A model generated the notes under the pieces. It saw nothing but the letters and a program-made list of their open reading frames with translations. It searched no databases and was not told where the DNA came from. Below, piece by piece: positions 63,847 to 64,000 of a stretch of 64,000 nucleotides of DNA. Origin of the DNA: Sphingobacterium sp. UBA4616 (lineage in GTDB: Bacteria; Bacteroidota; Bacteroidia; Sphingobacteriales; Sphingobacteriaceae); NCBI GenBank assembly GCA_002386525.1, contig DGIS01000013.1:321854-385853 (forward strand), in the 5' to 3' direction. Position numbers and translations under genes: made by a program. Numbering within the stretch: position 1 is the first letter of the stretch; every line of letters starts with the position of its first letter.

Positions 63847-64000
63847 AAGGCGACTCTTATTCAACTTAGGAATTCAGTGAAAAGATCCAGTGAATTAAAA
63901 TTTATACCATCTTGTAGCAAGTAACATAGCAGTTTTAATTGTCTATACGATTTTCTGCTATAACCCTGGATATATGCAACTCTAATCAGGTGATGAACCC
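63847..64000. other. Right edge of the window
   Basis: 154 bases after the glutathione peroxidase with no gene or hairpin that I can support. Confidence 0.4.

Noticed and set aside
1..64000. CRISPR arrays, tRNA or rRNA genes
   Set aside because: I read the intergenic spaces and found no regular direct-repeat array and no cloverleaf or rRNA-like sequence; a covariance-model scan would settle this.

Overview
The window is a chromosomal segment of a Bacteroidota bacterium, most likely Sphingobacterium or a close relative in the Sphingobacteriaceae. The evidence is two SusC/SusD pairs (one with its own ECF sigma/FecR system), many TAnnTTTG-type -7 boxes just upstream of start codons with few Shine-Dalgarno sequences, AT-rich intergenic DNA, and a housekeeping set typical of the group. 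The genus is an inference. I found no rRNA, tRNA, CRISPR array, insertion sequence or phage gene.

Layout. 1-4.7 kb holds an outer-membrane DUF3943 protein, a SulP anion transporter, a TPMT-like methyltransferase and a PAP2 phosphatase. 5.0-10.0 kb is an orphan SusC/SusD pair. 10.2-14.0 kb is a small regulatory/redox block: a Crp/Fnr-type regulator between two identical 7-N2-7 dyads, two short-chain dehydrogenases and an AraC regulator. 14.2-18.8 kb runs mostly on the minus strand: an alpha/beta hydrolase, an AraC regulator, small secreted or membrane proteins of unknown role and a degenerate gene. 19.3-36.1 kb is mainly housekeeping: mnmE, an acyl-CoA synthetase, proline dehydrogenase, an S4 protein, aroB, a ThuA protein, a TonB receptor, a phospholipase C/S1-P1-like protein, a glycosyltransferase, an FKBP isomerase, an aldo/keto reductase, kdsB, a deoxynucleoside kinase, trpS and mazG. 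36.2-41.0 kb holds small unknown proteins, an SDR and a carboxylesterase.

41.2-46.6 kb is the most distinctive locus. Seven tightly packed, mostly overlapping genes encode a flavoprotein, a methyltransferase, a type III polyketide synthase, a FabZ-like dehydratase, a ketoacyl synthase, an acyl carrier protein and a phosphopantetheinyl transferase. It reads as a self-contained pathway that builds an acyl chain on its own ACP, extends and cyclises it with the type III PKS, then methylates and redox-tailors it, probably giving a phenolic lipid or pyrone.

46.7-52 kb contains hydrolases, a frameshifted AraC gene, a methyltransferase and a DUF1801 protein. 52.1-59.2 kb is a complete ECF sigma-FecR-SusC(STN)-SusD uptake locus. 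59.5-62.1 kb is a VWA protein and an AAA+ ATPase pair. The right end has a decayed SMP-30/gluconolactonase-like gene, not apparent as an open frame, and a glutathione peroxidase. Intrinsic terminators are numerous and mark most transcription-unit ends.
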